In this document: positions 34,315 to 42,757 of the stretch, piece after piece
How positions within the stretch are numbered: the first letter of the stretch is position 1
Layout: every line of letters begins with the position of its first letter
NCBI RefSeq assembly: GCF_900177675.1
Contig: NZ_FXWM01000001.1
Span: forward strand, 6,395,001 to 6,459,000
Reading direction: 5' to 3'
DNA: 64,000 nucleotides
DNA from: Bacillus sp. OV166
Lineage (GTDB): Bacteria > Bacillota > Bacilli > Bacillales > Cytobacillaceae
The notes under the pieces: model-generated
Databases searched by the model: none
The model's input: only the letters and a program-made list of their open reading frames with translations
Told to the model about the DNA's origin: nothing
Position numbers and translations under genes: made by a program

Positions 34315-34339
34315 GTTTGTCCATTGAAATAACGGGTAC
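34315..34339 (+). promoter_or_regulatory. SigB-type promoter, GlsB-like gene
   Basis: GTTTGT (34315-34320), 13-bp spacer, GGGTAC (34334-34339). Divergent from the yocK promoter 32 bp away. Confidence 0.7.
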
Positions 34340-34384
34340 TTACATTAGTAGATTCACATTAAAATTTGAAAGGGATGAATTTTC

Positions 34385-34639
34385 ATGGGATTTATTTGGT
34401 CTTTAATTATCGGAGGAATCATCGGGTGGTTAGGTGGTCTTGTCATTGGACGTGATATACCTGGAGGTGTAATTGGAAATATCATCGCCGGATTTATTGG
34501 TGCTTTTCTCGGATCGTTCCTATTAGGAGATTGGGGACCTGAAGTTGGCGGTTTTTATCTTATTCCAGCTATCATAGGAGCCATTATTCTCACATTAATC
34601 GTTGGCTTCATTTTTAAAAGTATGAGACATACAGCATAA
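34385..34639 (+). CDS. GlsB/YeaQ/YmgE-family membrane protein
   Basis: 84 residues, three glycine-rich helices: WSLIIGGIIGWLGGLVIG, NIIAGFIGAFLGSFLLG and LIPAIIGAIILTLIVG. The family (transglycosylase-associated by name only) is stress-induced in many bacteria. GAAAGGGATG precedes the ATG and a SigB promoter lies at 34315. It is one of the small SigB genes of the island. Confidence 0.85.
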   Translation: MGFIWSLIIGGIIGWLGGLVIGRDIPGGVIGNIIAGFIGAFLGSFLLGDWGPEVGGFYLIPAIIGAIILTLIVGFIFKSMRHTA

Positions 34640-34662
34640 TTATAATTGGATAACTTTCACTC

Positions 34663-34694
34663 AAGAGGCTGCTAATCATGCAGTCTCTTTTTAT
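34663..34694 (+). terminator. intrinsic terminator of the GlsB-like gene
   Basis: AAGAGGCTGC pairs with GCAGTCTCTT with one wobble, followed by TTT. Confidence 0.75.
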
Positions 34695-34710
34695 GTAGCA
34701 TTTTTTAGAC

Positions 34711-34750
34711 AAAGGAAAACACCTTAAAACAATAAGGTGCTTTCCTTTTT
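34711..34750. terminator. terminator after the alpha-amylase gene
   Basis: AAAGGAAAACACCTTA pairs with TAAGGTGCTTTCCTTT with one mismatch, T5 on the + side. It lies 23 bp after the convergent amylase stop and can stop both transcripts. Confidence 0.75.
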
Positions 34751-34772
34751 GATTCTTATTTTAAAATAGCAA

Positions 34773-36239
34773 CTATTCCTCGGCTTGTTCAGAATGAGCC
34801 CAAACCGAGACACTGCCACCGTTAACAAAGAAGGTGGCAAATCCATCTTCTTCAATTATTATATGATCGTCTCTCGTTCCTGTTAGGTCGACCCATACTT
34901 CTCCAGCCCGCGCTTCACCGACGAACATTCTTTTTTCGCCCTCGTCCTGATTGGAAATGAGGACGGCGCAGCCTGAAGTCTCTATTTCCTCAAGCCCCAG
35001 ACGGACCCATCCAATCAAATGGGGGTCATCGAAATAATCCTCTTGTTCACCATAGGCTTTATGGTAACGAGCATAAAGGAGCGGATCCATCGCTGTCTGT
35101 TTTCCTTTGATTGGTTCTTCTCCCCCAATGCCAAAATAATCTCCGTAAAATATACATGGGTGTCCATCTTGGCGAAGCAGGATAAGCGCATAAGCACTCT
35201 GCTTAAACCAATCCTCCACCCATGATTCAAGGGCTTCGTTTGGTTGGGTATCATGATTGTCCACAAAAGTGACCGCATGTTCTGGATTCACATTCACTAA
35301 TGTATCATCGAAAATCGTTGTCAGATCAAAATCAGCACCCGCTTTAGACGCTTCATGTAATTTATAATGAAGCGGAACATCAAATAAATTCAGTTTGAAA
35401 TCAACATTTTCCAAAAATGTTTGGCATGCTTCAAGTTCCGGGACCCAAAACTCACCTAGAACATAAAACTCTTCTCCTCGCTCCTGCCTTACATTATCTA
35501 CAAAACTTTTAATAAAATGATAATCAATATGTTTAATCGCATCTAAACGGTAACCATTGCATTGTAAAGTATCGGCTAGCCAGTTCCCCCACTGGATCAT
35601 TTCCTCTTGCACATCTGGATGATTGAAGTCAATATTAGCAAACATTAAATAGTCGTAATTTCCAAATTCATCATCGACATGGTCATTCCACTTTTTACCC
35701 TCCCCTACAATCCGAAAAATCCCGGTTTTATCTGTCATTGCGTCGTAATCTATTCCATTAAAATGTTCAAATCCCCAGTTGAAAGTTGAGTACTCGTCCT
35801 TTCGATTTGGGAAGGTGAATTTCGTATACCCCTCTATTTCAAACGGATTAGAAATTTCTTCTGTTCGGTCATCCTGTTCCACTTCAATGACTTGAAATAG
35901 CTCTGTATCATCCGCTCCCCCTCTATGATTCATGACCACATCTACATAGACATCCATCCCACTTTCCTGACACGCTGCAATCGCATCCAGTAACTCTTGC
36001 TTCGTTCCATATTTCGTGCGGACCGTCCCTTTTTGATCAAATTCACCTAGATCATACAGATCATATACACCATATCCTTGGTCTTCTCCTGATTGACCCT
36101 TTGTTACCGGTGGAATCCAAACCGAATCGATTCCTTTCCTTTTCAATTCGGGAGCCAACTCCTTCAGGCGATTCCAATGCGTACCATCTGGCTCTACATT
36201 CCATTCAAAAAATTGCATCATCGTATGATTTCGTTTCAT
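34773..36239 (-). CDS. cytoplasmic alpha-amylase, GH13 subfamily 5
   Basis: 488 residues from ATG 36239, preceded by AAAGGGGGAAAC; no signal peptide. The mature sequence is that of the Bacillus liquefying amylases: HTMMQFFEWN, DVYVDVVMNHRGGAD, GYRLDAIKH (Asp233), VLGEFWVPE (Glu263) and FVDNHDTQ (Asp330), the catalytic triad at the same spacing as in B. licheniformis amylase (D231/E261/D328). Lack of a signal suggests intracellular glycogen or maltodextrin breakdown. It follows cls by 40 bp and is probably in its transcript, which places it with the SigB group. Confidence 0.93.
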   Translation of the reverse strand: MKRNHTMMQFFEWNVEPDGTHWNRLKELAPELKRKGIDSVWIPPVTKGQSGEDQGYGVYDLYDLGEFDQKGTVRTKYGTKQELLDAIAACQESGMDVYVDVVMNHRGGADDTELFQVIEVEQDDRTEEISNPFEIEGYTKFTFPNRKDEYSTFNWGFEHFNGIDYDAMTDKTGIFRIVGEGKKWNDHVDDEFGNYDYLMFANIDFNHPDVQEEMIQWGNWLADTLQCNGYRLDAIKHIDYHFIKSFVDNVRQERGEEFYVLGEFWVPELEACQTFLENVDFKLNLFDVPLHYKLHEASKAGADFDLTTIFDDTLVNVNPEHAVTFVDNHDTQPNEALESWVEDWFKQSAYALILLRQDGHPCIFYGDYFGIGGEEPIKGKQTAMDPLLYARYHKAYGEQEDYFDDPHLIGWVRLGLEEIETSGCAVLISNQDEGEKRMFVGEARAGEVWVDLTGTRDDHIIIEEDGFATFFVNGGSVSVWAHSEQAEE

Positions 36240-36279
36240 GTTTGTTTCCCCCTTTTTTTTTTCTTCTATATTAGAAATT

Positions 36280-37779
36280 TTATAAAATTCCCGAAAATAG
36301 ACGAGCAAATGATTCTTTTGCCTTTTCAGTAAATCCTCTTTTGTAAAATTCGACTGGGCGAATTCTCAGGCAATCCTCTAGGTCTTCCTCATAATGGGCC
36401 ACTAGGTCTTGGATGGAATCTGTGCCTATTAAAAATAAATTCACTTCAAAGTTGAGACGAAAACTGCGCATATCCATATTGGCTGTTCCAATTGTGGCAA
36501 GGTCCCCATCAACAATCATCACCTTTTTATGGAGGAACCCTTTTTGGTACGCATAAATTTCAATTCCAGAACGCAGAAGTTCAGGTAAATACGACCGTGA
36601 AGCATATTGGGTGAGAAAACCGTCATTGGTGTCAGGCACCATAATTCGTATTTGAATCCCTTTTTTGGCAGCAATCCTTAGTGCTGTTCGAATTGCTTGA
36701 TTAGGGACAAAATACGGCGATGCAATCCAAATCGATTTTGTTGCACATGAGATCAACGCATAATAATGATCACTCATCCGTTCGGTTTCGGGACCGGTGG
36801 CGACGACATGAACTAAACCATCTCCAGCGGCAGGTATGGGTTTCATATAGCGTTCGTCCATAACCAACATTTCCCCACTAACATACCTCCAATCTAATAA
36901 AAAAACGGCATGCAATGTTTGGACTGCTTCCCCTTCCAGGACGACATGTGTATCACACCAAAATCCGATTTCCTCGTCTTCACCAAGATATTCGACCCCA
37001 ATGTTCAGTCCGCCGACAAATCCTGCCTTACCGTCAATGACAACGATTTTTCGATGATTACGGAAGTTAAACTTTTGATTATAAAGGCCGCTTTTAATTG
37101 GCAAAAAAGGATGGACCATGATTCCGGCCTCCTTCATTTTTTTAATAGCGGCACCTGAAAGTGTGATACTTCCCATCGCGTCGTACATAAGGCGAACTTC
37201 TACTCCTTCTTGCACTTTCTTGATTAAGATGTCGATGATCTCACTGCCTAATCGGTCATCTCGGAAGATATAGTATTCCATATGGATAAAATCGTTTGCT
37301 TTCTTAAGCGCACTTTTCATTTCTCGAAAAGTTTCCTCGCCATTTTTTAATATTTTTGTCTTCGTGTTGGTATTCGTTGGTGTGCAGGTCGCCCGATCCA
37401 AATAGTGAGCGAAATGATGCTGGTGATGATTAAGCTGCGAAAACTCGACTTTCTGTTTTTCCCTACTAATTGTTTCAAACACTTCACGATCTTTGATGCG
37501 CTTACTTTTAAAGAGGTAACCTTTTAAAAATAATTGCCCGGAATAGACATAGATGATATATCCGAGTACCGGTAAAAGCACTAGTATATGTATCCACAAA
37601 AGCGTGTTTTGTGCCGTCCGATTTTCCAGCATCAAGGAAAACACTGTAATCAAGATAATCACGCCGTAGAATGCCATTGATAACATTTTCGGCAGGAAAG
37701 GAACGTCTGTAAAAAACACCAAATATGCTAGAGCAATCATCATAATGACAAAAACAAATTCCATTCTCCGTTTTTTCAT
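36280..37779 (-). CDS. cls: cardiolipin synthase
   Basis: 499 residues from ATG 37779 after GGGGGAGAAC. Two N-terminal helices (about 8-28 and 33-52) plus a third near 62-80, then two phospholipase-D motifs: H242-x-K244-x4-D249 (NHRKIVVIDG) and H417-x-K419-x4-D424 (LHKKVMIVDG). It joins two phosphatidylglycerols into cardiolipin at the membrane. The codons for VPDT (residues 381-384) are the 13-mer repeat A, in frame. A moderate SigB promoter lies upstream, which fits the use of cardiolipin under osmotic stress. Confidence 0.92.
   Translation of the reverse strand: MKKRRMEFVFVIMMIALAYLVFFTDVPFLPKMLSMAFYGVIILITVFSLMLENRTAQNTLLWIHILVLLPVLGYIIYVYSGQLFLKGYLFKSKRIKDREVFETISREKQKVEFSQLNHHQHHFAHYLDRATCTPTNTNTKTKILKNGEETFREMKSALKKANDFIHMEYYIFRDDRLGSEIIDILIKKVQEGVEVRLMYDAMGSITLSGAAIKKMKEAGIMVHPFLPIKSGLYNQKFNFRNHRKIVVIDGKAGFVGGLNIGVEYLGEDEEIGFWCDTHVVLEGEAVQTLHAVFLLDWRYVSGEMLVMDERYMKPIPAAGDGLVHVVATGPETERMSDHYYALISCATKSIWIASPYFVPNQAIRTALRIAAKKGIQIRIMVPDTNDGFLTQYASRSYLPELLRSGIEIYAYQKGFLHKKVMIVDGDLATIGTANMDMRSFRLNFEVNLFLIGTDSIQDLVAHYEEDLEDCLRIRPVEFYKRGFTEKAKESFARLFSGIL
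36628..36640. repeat. 13-mer A repeat inside cls
   Basis: GGTGTCAGGCACC on the + strand. On the coding strand G-GTG-CCT-GAC-ACC reads Val-Pro-Asp-Thr without a stop. Confidence 0.85.
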
Positions 37780-37825
37780 AACGTTGTTCTCCCCCATAAT
37801 TTTATCTAGATACCCTTATGGGGTA

Positions 37826-37851
37826 ATACCCGATTTATACGAAGATTAATC
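37826..37851 (-). promoter_or_regulatory. probable SigB-type promoter, cls-amylase
   Basis: Minus strand: GATTAA (37851-37846), 14-bp spacer, GGGTAT (37831-37826). The -35 has one mismatch from GTTTAA. Confidence 0.5.
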
Positions 37852-37943
37852 CTGCTCCTAAAAAAAAGATGCCCGCCCCCCGCAATTGAGGGAAAAGTCA
37901 CCTACGCCTTTCGATAAACTTTCTTGGAAAAATTTTTTATATG

Positions 37944-37969
37944 GTTTCAAACGATGTAGTACGGGGTAT
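37944..37969 (+). promoter_or_regulatory. SigB-type promoter of dps
   Basis: GTTTCA (37944-37949), 14-bp spacer, GGGTAT (37964-37969). SigB control of dps is established in B. subtilis. Confidence 0.8.
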
Positions 37970-38012
37970 GGAATAGATATCAACACTATTCCACTAAACG
38001 GAGGTAATGAAG

Positions 38013-38471
38013 ATGGCAAAGGTAAAAGAAAAAAATAGTTTAGTAACAGAGGCTCTCAACACTCAGGTCGCTAATTTCTCAGTTCTTTATATGAAGCTGC
38101 ACCACTTCCACTGGTATGTAAAAGGTGAAAATTTCTTCACCCTGCATCCTAAATTTGAAGAATTGTATAAGGAGTCGGCACTCCATCTTGATACCATCGC
38201 TGAAAGAATGCTGTCACTAGGCAATTTACCAACGGCGACACTAAAGGAGCAATTACAGGTCTCTTCCATCAAGGAAGCCACAGGCGACGAAAATGCCGCG
38301 GGAATGATCCAAGCACTGGCTGATGATTTTAACACCGTCTGCACCGAGCTTACAGAGGGAATCACCTTGGCCGAGGACAACGATGATCAACCTACGGCTG
38401 ATCTGTTCATTGCGATTCGCACGTCCTTAGAAAAGCACCGATGGATGCTCGAAGCCTATCTGGCAGAATAA
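38013..38471 (+). CDS. dps: DNA-protecting ferritin-like protein Dps
   Basis: 152 residues from ATG 38013, eight bases after GGAGG; an ATG two codons earlier is too close to the site. The Dps iron-oxidation site at the dimer interface is visible: LHHFHWYVKG and HLDTIAERMLSLG. Dps oxidises Fe(II) with peroxide and binds DNA; SigB induces it in B. subtilis. It is followed by the repeat element E and then the sigB operon on the other strand. Confidence 0.93.
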   Translation: MAKVKEKNSLVTEALNTQVANFSVLYMKLHHFHWYVKGENFFTLHPKFEELYKESALHLDTIAERMLSLGNLPTATLKEQLQVSSIKEATGDENAAGMIQALADDFNTVCTELTEGITLAEDNDDQPTADLFIAIRTSLEKHRWMLEAYLAE

Positions 38472-38600
38472 ATAGAAAAGCGTAAGCTCCTTGCTCAGGG
38501 GCGACAGGCATAAGACGAGCCGGCGAGAAGGTTGCTCTTTAACCTTCTTGACGGATTGGCTTATGACCCCGAGCCCCTAGGCGCTGAAGCTAGACAGTTA
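38472..38600. repeat. dispersed hairpin repeat E
   Basis: AAAGCGTAAGCTCCTTGCTC begins a sequence of nested complementary words: CAGGGGC with GCCCCTAG, GCATAAGAC with GGCTTATGAC, GAAGGTT with AACCTTC. It ends GGCGCTGAAGCTAGACA. From memory this belongs to a repeat family seen widely between genes in Bacillaceae genomes. It can fold into one long hairpin. No ORF. Confidence 0.7.
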
Positions 38601-38630
38601 TCTATGTTCAAAAAGTTTCTTATCTTTTAA

Positions 38631-38665
38631 AAAGGGTGTCAGCTTTACAGCTGATGCCCTTTTTC
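38631..38665 (+). terminator. terminator after dps and repeat E
   Basis: AAGGGTGTCAGCT pairs with AGCTGATGCCCTT with interior mismatches, then T5. Confidence 0.75.
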
Positions 38666-38689
38666 TCTCTCACAGGCACTGTGAACGAA

Positions 38690-38730
38690 AAAAACAAAAC
38701 ACGTATCCAAAAACGGTTGGATACGTGTTT
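38690..38730 (-). terminator. terminator of the sigB operon
   Basis: AACACGTATCCAA pairs with TTGGATACGTGTT, a 13-bp perfect stem; minus-strand T-rich tail. It lies 22 bp after the rsbX stop. Confidence 0.9.
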
Positions 38731-38751
38731 TGTTACGCTTATAATAGTAGG

Positions 38752-39351
38752 TTACAAGAGTTGACCGATAATATAGGTTAAGTCATCATTCCGTGTTTTG
38801 GTATACATTTTTAAATGATTCGACATCTCCTCAATCGATCGAATACTTGATAATAAATGTTTAATGGCGGGAATATAAATCCCGTCCGTATGCATAATAA
38901 ACTTCGCATCTTTTTCATACGTAAACGTTTCAATTCCATATTTTTGCGGCTTTCCAGATAAATATCCATAGACAGGGACTGGATTGAAAAATTGACCTGA
39001 GGGCGAATAAAGAACAAAGCGAATGTTTCCTACGGAGCTATAAGTAATTTTTTTAAGTAAAAAGTCTACCTTAAAAAGAGATACGGTTGCACCTCTTTTA
39101 TCCTTAAGGACTTTATTACAATAATCGATTAATACATCGACCTCTTCATAATGGTATTGTTCTACCACTTCCCGAATCGCGTTAGACGAGGCATGTGCGT
39201 ATATCCCGCTTCCCAAACCGTCCGCAACGGCACAAATGAAGTAATTATCCGTTGTCTTAATAAAAAAACTATCGCCGTTACACACATTACCTTCCTTTTG
39301 AATCTGATACACTAAGGTTTGAATATATTGATTTGATTCAAGTTCAAGCAT
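38752..39351 (-). CDS. rsbX: PP2C phosphatase RsbX (SigB feedback)
   Basis: 199 residues. It is a minimal PP2C/SpoIIE-type phosphatase: ICAVADGLGSGIYAH (Asp ligands), GATVSLFKVD, SVGNIRF, and MHTDGIY with the second Asp pair, TRNDDLTYI at the end. RsbX dephosphorylates RsbS and RsbR and resets the stressosome. It overlaps the sigB stop by eight bp, as the last gene of the operon. Confidence 0.93.
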   Translation of the reverse strand: MLELESNQYIQTLVYQIQKEGNVCNGDSFFIKTTDNYFICAVADGLGSGIYAHASSNAIREVVEQYHYEEVDVLIDYCNKVLKDKRGATVSLFKVDFLLKKITYSSVGNIRFVLYSPSGQFFNPVPVYGYLSGKPQKYGIETFTYEKDAKFIMHTDGIYIPAIKHLLSSIRSIEEMSNHLKMYTKTRNDDLTYIIGQLL

Positions 39352-40141
39352 TTGTTACTCCTGTATTGGCATCCTCTTTGTTTAGTGCCTGTCGTAATTT
39401 TTGAATCGCCTTTTTTTGAAGTCGAGATACATGCATCTGAGAAATCCCCAAAGACTCTCCTGTTTCTTTCTGACTCTTATTATCGATAAATGTATAACGG
39501 AGAATTTCTATTTCACGTTCTGATAGAACATGCAGAACACTCTCAAGCAAGAGCCTTTGATCGACTCTTTTGAAACCATCGTCATGCGATCCGATAGTGT
39601 CGAGAATTGTAACCGTGCTGCCATCTGAGCCCGTTTCAATCGAACGATCCACAGATACAGCTTGATAACTTTTCCCCATTTCCATCGCTTCTAATACTTC
39701 TTCTTCCGACACGTCCAAATGCTCGGCAATTTCATGGATCTTTGGTGACCTTTGATGTTTATTGGTCAGTTCATCAACAACTGTCTTTATTTTCGTCCAT
39801 AATTCCTTTACCCGTCTCGGTACATGGACTCCCCATGTTTTATCCCTTAAGTAACGTTTGATTTCTCCAATAACTGTTGGTATTAAAAATGTTTCAAAGG
39901 ATGATCCAAGTTCCGGATCATATCTTCGTATTGCACCCAATAGCCCGACTATTCCTATTTGCATGAGATCCTCATGAAAGTTGCCGCCTTTTGAATATTT
40001 CATCACAAGGCTTCCGACTAGCGGAGTATAGTGGTCTACTAATATTTCTTGAGCTGACTTACTCTCATTTAGCTGAAAGTCTTTGATTAGGGCGTTGATT
40101 TCTTCCTTAGTTCTCTTCATAGCTCGAAATGGTTGTGTCAT
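39344..40141 (-). CDS. sigB: general-stress sigma factor SigB
   Basis: 265 residues starting MTQP, as in B. subtilis SigB, inside the rsbW 3' end. Region 2 (YSKGGNFHEDLMQIGIVGLL and GAIRRYDPELGSSFETF with RNA-polymerase and -10 contacts), region 3 (HVPRRVKEL) and region 4 (EREIEILRYTFIDNKSQKET, GISQMHVSRLQKKA, the -35 HTH) are complete. It directs transcription from GTTT-/GGGTAT promoters, of which about ten lie within 20 kb. RsbW holds it inactive. Confidence 0.97.
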   Translation of the reverse strand: MTQPFRAMKRTKEEINALIKDFQLNESKSAQEILVDHYTPLVGSLVMKYSKGGNFHEDLMQIGIVGLLGAIRRYDPELGSSFETFLIPTVIGEIKRYLRDKTWGVHVPRRVKELWTKIKTVVDELTNKHQRSPKIHEIAEHLDVSEEEVLEAMEMGKSYQAVSVDRSIETGSDGSTVTILDTIGSHDDGFKRVDQRLLLESVLHVLSEREIEILRYTFIDNKSQKETGESLGISQMHVSRLQKKAIQKLRQALNKEDANTGVTNA

Positions 40142-40589
40142 GACTTACACGCTCCCCACTTAAATACTTCACCATGAAGACCGTAACTCCGGAATTATCA
40201 AATACATGGACTTCATCCATGAGCGTTTCCATCAAATATAGACCCAACCCTCCCTCTACCAGTTGGTCGGTTGTAGTTGAGGCGGAATATGGGCCTAGTT
40301 TGTCCCTTGTCTGTTCAAAATTAAAACTCTCTCCATTATCAGCAATCATAATTTCTAGTTTATTTTCATAAATTCCAAATCCAACAATTGTTTCTCCGCC
40401 GGCATTATCTTTGTAAGCATGTTGAACGGCATTCGTACATGCCTCACTGACGGCAATCTTTAAATCTTCAATCTCCTCATATGCGTATCCCATTCTGCTG
40501 GCAATTCCTGATAACGTTAATCGGATTACCCCTACATATTCCGGCTTAGCAGGCATTTTCACTTCAATATAGTCAACTAATTGTTTCAT
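40107..40589 (-). CDS. rsbW: anti-sigma factor and serine kinase RsbW
   Basis: 160 residues from ATG 40589 after GAGGTGGGG; a longer frame to 40622 lies inside rsbV without a site. GHKL ATPase: EACTNAVQHAY (N box), MIADNGESF (G1) and GGLGLYLMETLM (G2). RsbW binds SigB or phosphorylates RsbV Ser57. It overlaps rsbV by 17 bp and sigB by 35 bp, consistent with coupled translation and fixed stoichiometry. Confidence 0.96.
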   Translation of the reverse strand: MKQLVDYIEVKMPAKPEYVGVIRLTLSGIASRMGYAYEEIEDLKIAVSEACTNAVQHAYKDNAGGETIVGFGIYENKLEIMIADNGESFNFEQTRDKLGPYSASTTTDQLVEGGLGLYLMETLMDEVHVFDNSGVTVFMVKYLSGERVSHDTTISSYEEN

Positions 40590-40917
40590 TGTACCCCACC
40601 TCTGAGTTCGTAGAAATATCAATGATATTACTTAAACCTGTAATTTGAAAGAGCCGTTCCAAGCGATCCGACAAGTCCACGAGCTTTAATTCACCATCAT
40701 TTTTCATTATTAGTTTGAATAAACCAATAAATACACCTAGGCCCGTACTATCAATATATGACACATCTTTTAAACTGACGATCAGTGATTGGTTTTGCTC
40801 TTCAGCGAGTGGTAATAATTCCTCTCGTAGCTTTGGTGCAGTGTATGCATCAATTTCTCCTGCAACAAAAACGAATGTCTTCCTATTATTTTCGTGTTTA
40901 TCAACTTTTAAATCCAT
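40573..40917 (-). CDS. rsbV: anti-anti-sigma factor RsbV
   Basis: 114 residues, a STAS domain. DVSYIDSTGLGVFIGLF holds the phospho-acceptor Ser57. Dephosphorylated RsbV captures RsbW and frees SigB. TGAGGTGATA precedes the ATG. It is the first gene after the internal SigB promoter. Confidence 0.96.
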   Translation of the reverse strand: MDLKVDKHENNRKTFVFVAGEIDAYTAPKLREELLPLAEEQNQSLIVSLKDVSYIDSTGLGVFIGLFKLIMKNDGELKLVDLSDRLERLFQITGLSNIIDISTNSEVGYNETIS

Positions 40918-40955
40918 TCATTATCACCTCAGGAATTTAATCTATTTTTATGTAC

Positions 40956-40981
40956 ATACCCACACCCATGGAAGATTAAAC
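40956..40981 (-). promoter_or_regulatory. internal SigB promoter of rsbV-rsbW-sigB-rsbX
   Basis: Minus strand: GTTTAA (40981-40976), 14-bp spacer, GGGTAT (40961-40956), a perfect match to the SigB consensus. The -35 includes the rsbU stop codon. It is in the position of the autoregulatory promoter of B. subtilis. Confidence 0.92.
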
Positions 40982-41974
40982 ATTTCTTCGAAAAATAATT
41001 AGCGTAAAATCATCATTCATTTTAAAGTTCTGCATCTTTTCCAAATCACGATAAATTTGTTCCACCATTTCTTGGGCGGTTAATTGCTTATATTTTTGAA
41101 TTAAGTCAGTTATCACCGAACGTTCGATAAAACCATCTTCTGTTCTTACTTCCGTCACTCCATCCGATAATAAGACAATCATATCCCCGGGTTCCACTTG
41201 TTTTTGATACTGCTCATATGTAAAGTTCTGGTCCACGCCTAATACTAGACCTTTTGTCACGAGATCCTCAAATGAATTCGTAACGGAATGATAATAGAAT
41301 CCTTGTTCATGCCCTGCTGCTCCATAGGTAAAGGAATGGTTAACTGCATCGTACATCCCATAGAACATGGTAATAAACATACCTTCATCCAGATTATCTT
41401 CTACGACTCTATTTATACTTTCTAAAACAAAGTGAGGACTTTTCCTAGACTCTGGTAAACTATCGATTGCATACTTGATCATCGACATACAAATGGCTGC
41501 AGGTATTCCTTTACCAATTACATCTGCAACGGCTATATGAATATTTTGCCCCTCTTGAATAAAGTGATAAAAATCCCCATTCATTTGTTTGGCAGGAATA
41601 CTTGTTGCTCCAATATCTAAATCGTCCATTTGAGGAATAGATGTTTCTAGTAAATTTTCTTGAATGCTTGCCGCAATTTCTATTTCCGATTTAATTTCAA
41701 GCTGTTGATCCCGCATGCTTTGATGTTCCTGATAGGCTAAGCCATAGTCCATCATCACCTCTAAAAGAAAATCAAAGGACAATAAGACCTCTTTTTGAAT
41801 ATCCGGAAAAATTTCTTTCAACGCTTCACTATGTAAACTGACAATTTCCTCAGGAGAAATCTGTTGTAAAATCGATTTTCTACTAAATAGTTGTGCTTGG
41901 TACAACGCTTTTTCGGATGATTCTTTCAGATAACTGCGAAGCAAATGCCGATACCTTGATTTGAAAATTTCCAT
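40976..41974 (-). CDS. rsbU: PP2C phosphatase RsbU
   Basis: 332 residues. The N-terminal helical domain (1-110) is the RsbT-binding module; the PP2C domain follows (GDFYHFIQEGQNIHIAVADV, GKGIPAAICMSMIKYAI, ... LLSDGVTE, MNDDFTLIIFRR). When RsbT binds, RsbU dephosphorylates RsbV-P. AGGAGGATGC precedes the ATG, which lies 15 bp after the rsbT stop. Confidence 0.95.
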   Translation of the reverse strand: MEIFKSRYRHLLRSYLKESSEKALYQAQLFSRKSILQQISPEEIVSLHSEALKEIFPDIQKEVLLSFDFLLEVMMDYGLAYQEHQSMRDQQLEIKSEIEIAASIQENLLETSIPQMDDLDIGATSIPAKQMNGDFYHFIQEGQNIHIAVADVIGKGIPAAICMSMIKYAIDSLPESRKSPHFVLESINRVVEDNLDEGMFITMFYGMYDAVNHSFTYGAAGHEQGFYYHSVTNSFEDLVTKGLVLGVDQNFTYEQYQKQVEPGDMIVLLSDGVTEVRTEDGFIERSVITDLIQKYKQLTAQEMVEQIYRDLEKMQNFKMNDDFTLIIFRRNV

Positions 41975-41988
41975 ACGCTAGCATCCTC

Positions 41989-42390
41989 CTAACGAGTCCA
42001 TTTTACCGTCTTAATAATCGTACCTTCCTCTAGTGAAGAGGTAATATCAAATTCATCCATTAGGCGCTTAACCCCCGGTAATCCCGCTCCTAACCCACCT
42101 GATGTAGAATATCCATCTTCCATCACTTTTCTAATATCCTGAATTCCTGGTCCATTATCAGCAGCGATCACCTTTATCCCACGTTTATCACGTCCATTTA
42201 TGCGTTCAATCCGTATTTCACCTTGCCCTGCATATAAATAAATATTACGTGCAAGCTCAGAAATCGCTGTCGTGATTCTTGCCTGGTCAACTGTACCAAA
42301 TTCAAGCTCTTTGGCAACATTTCTGCCTAGTTGCCTAGCTGCAACGATATCCCATTCGGTAATAATTTTCACATAGGATTCGTTCTCCAT
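41989..42390 (-). CDS. rsbT: switch kinase RsbT
   Basis: 133 residues, GHKL kinase: TAISELARNIYLYA (N box), AADNGPGI (G1), GLGAGLPGVKRLMDEF (G2). It phosphorylates RsbR and RsbS in the stressosome, is released under stress and activates RsbU. The gene overlaps rsbS by 22 bp. Confidence 0.95.
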   Translation of the reverse strand: MENESYVKIITEWDIVAARQLGRNVAKELEFGTVDQARITTAISELARNIYLYAGQGEIRIERINGRDKRGIKVIAADNGPGIQDIRKVMEDGYSTSGGLGAGLPGVKRLMDEFDITSSLEEGTIIKTVKWTR

Positions 42391-42755
42391 GCTTTCTCCC
42401 CCAACTCCCGTTGTAGTGTCTCTAACCCCTTTTCTAAATCTAGTGCTGTAAGCACCTCTTGAAGATGGATTCCTAGTTCAACTAATGTAATGGCTACAGC
42501 TGGTTGGATGCCAGTTAAAACTACTTTTGCCCCCATCAGTTTGGACATACTAATAACATCGCCTAGTACTTTTGCAATAAACGAATCAATCACATCGATA
42601 GACGTTAAATCGATGACGACACCATTCGATCCTGTTTCATGGATTTTATGAAGCAAATCTTCTTGAAATTGTATTGCCGTTTGATCATCAAGTTCCCACT
42701 GAATAGAAATAAGCAGGCAGTTATATAACTTTAGTATAGGTATTCTAGCGACCAT
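42369..42755 (-). CDS. rsbS: stressosome scaffold RsbS
   Basis: 128 residues, a single STAS domain. LTSIDVIDSFIAKVLGD carries the RsbT target Ser58. RsbS forms the stressosome core with RsbR proteins and holds RsbT. It begins two bases after the rsbR stop. Confidence 0.95.
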   Translation of the reverse strand: MVARIPILKLYNCLLISIQWELDDQTAIQFQEDLLHKIHETGSNGVVIDLTSIDVIDSFIAKVLGDVISMSKLMGAKVVLTGIQPAVAITLVELGIHLQEVLTALDLEKGLETLQRELGEKAWRTNPM

Positions 42756-42757
42756 TA

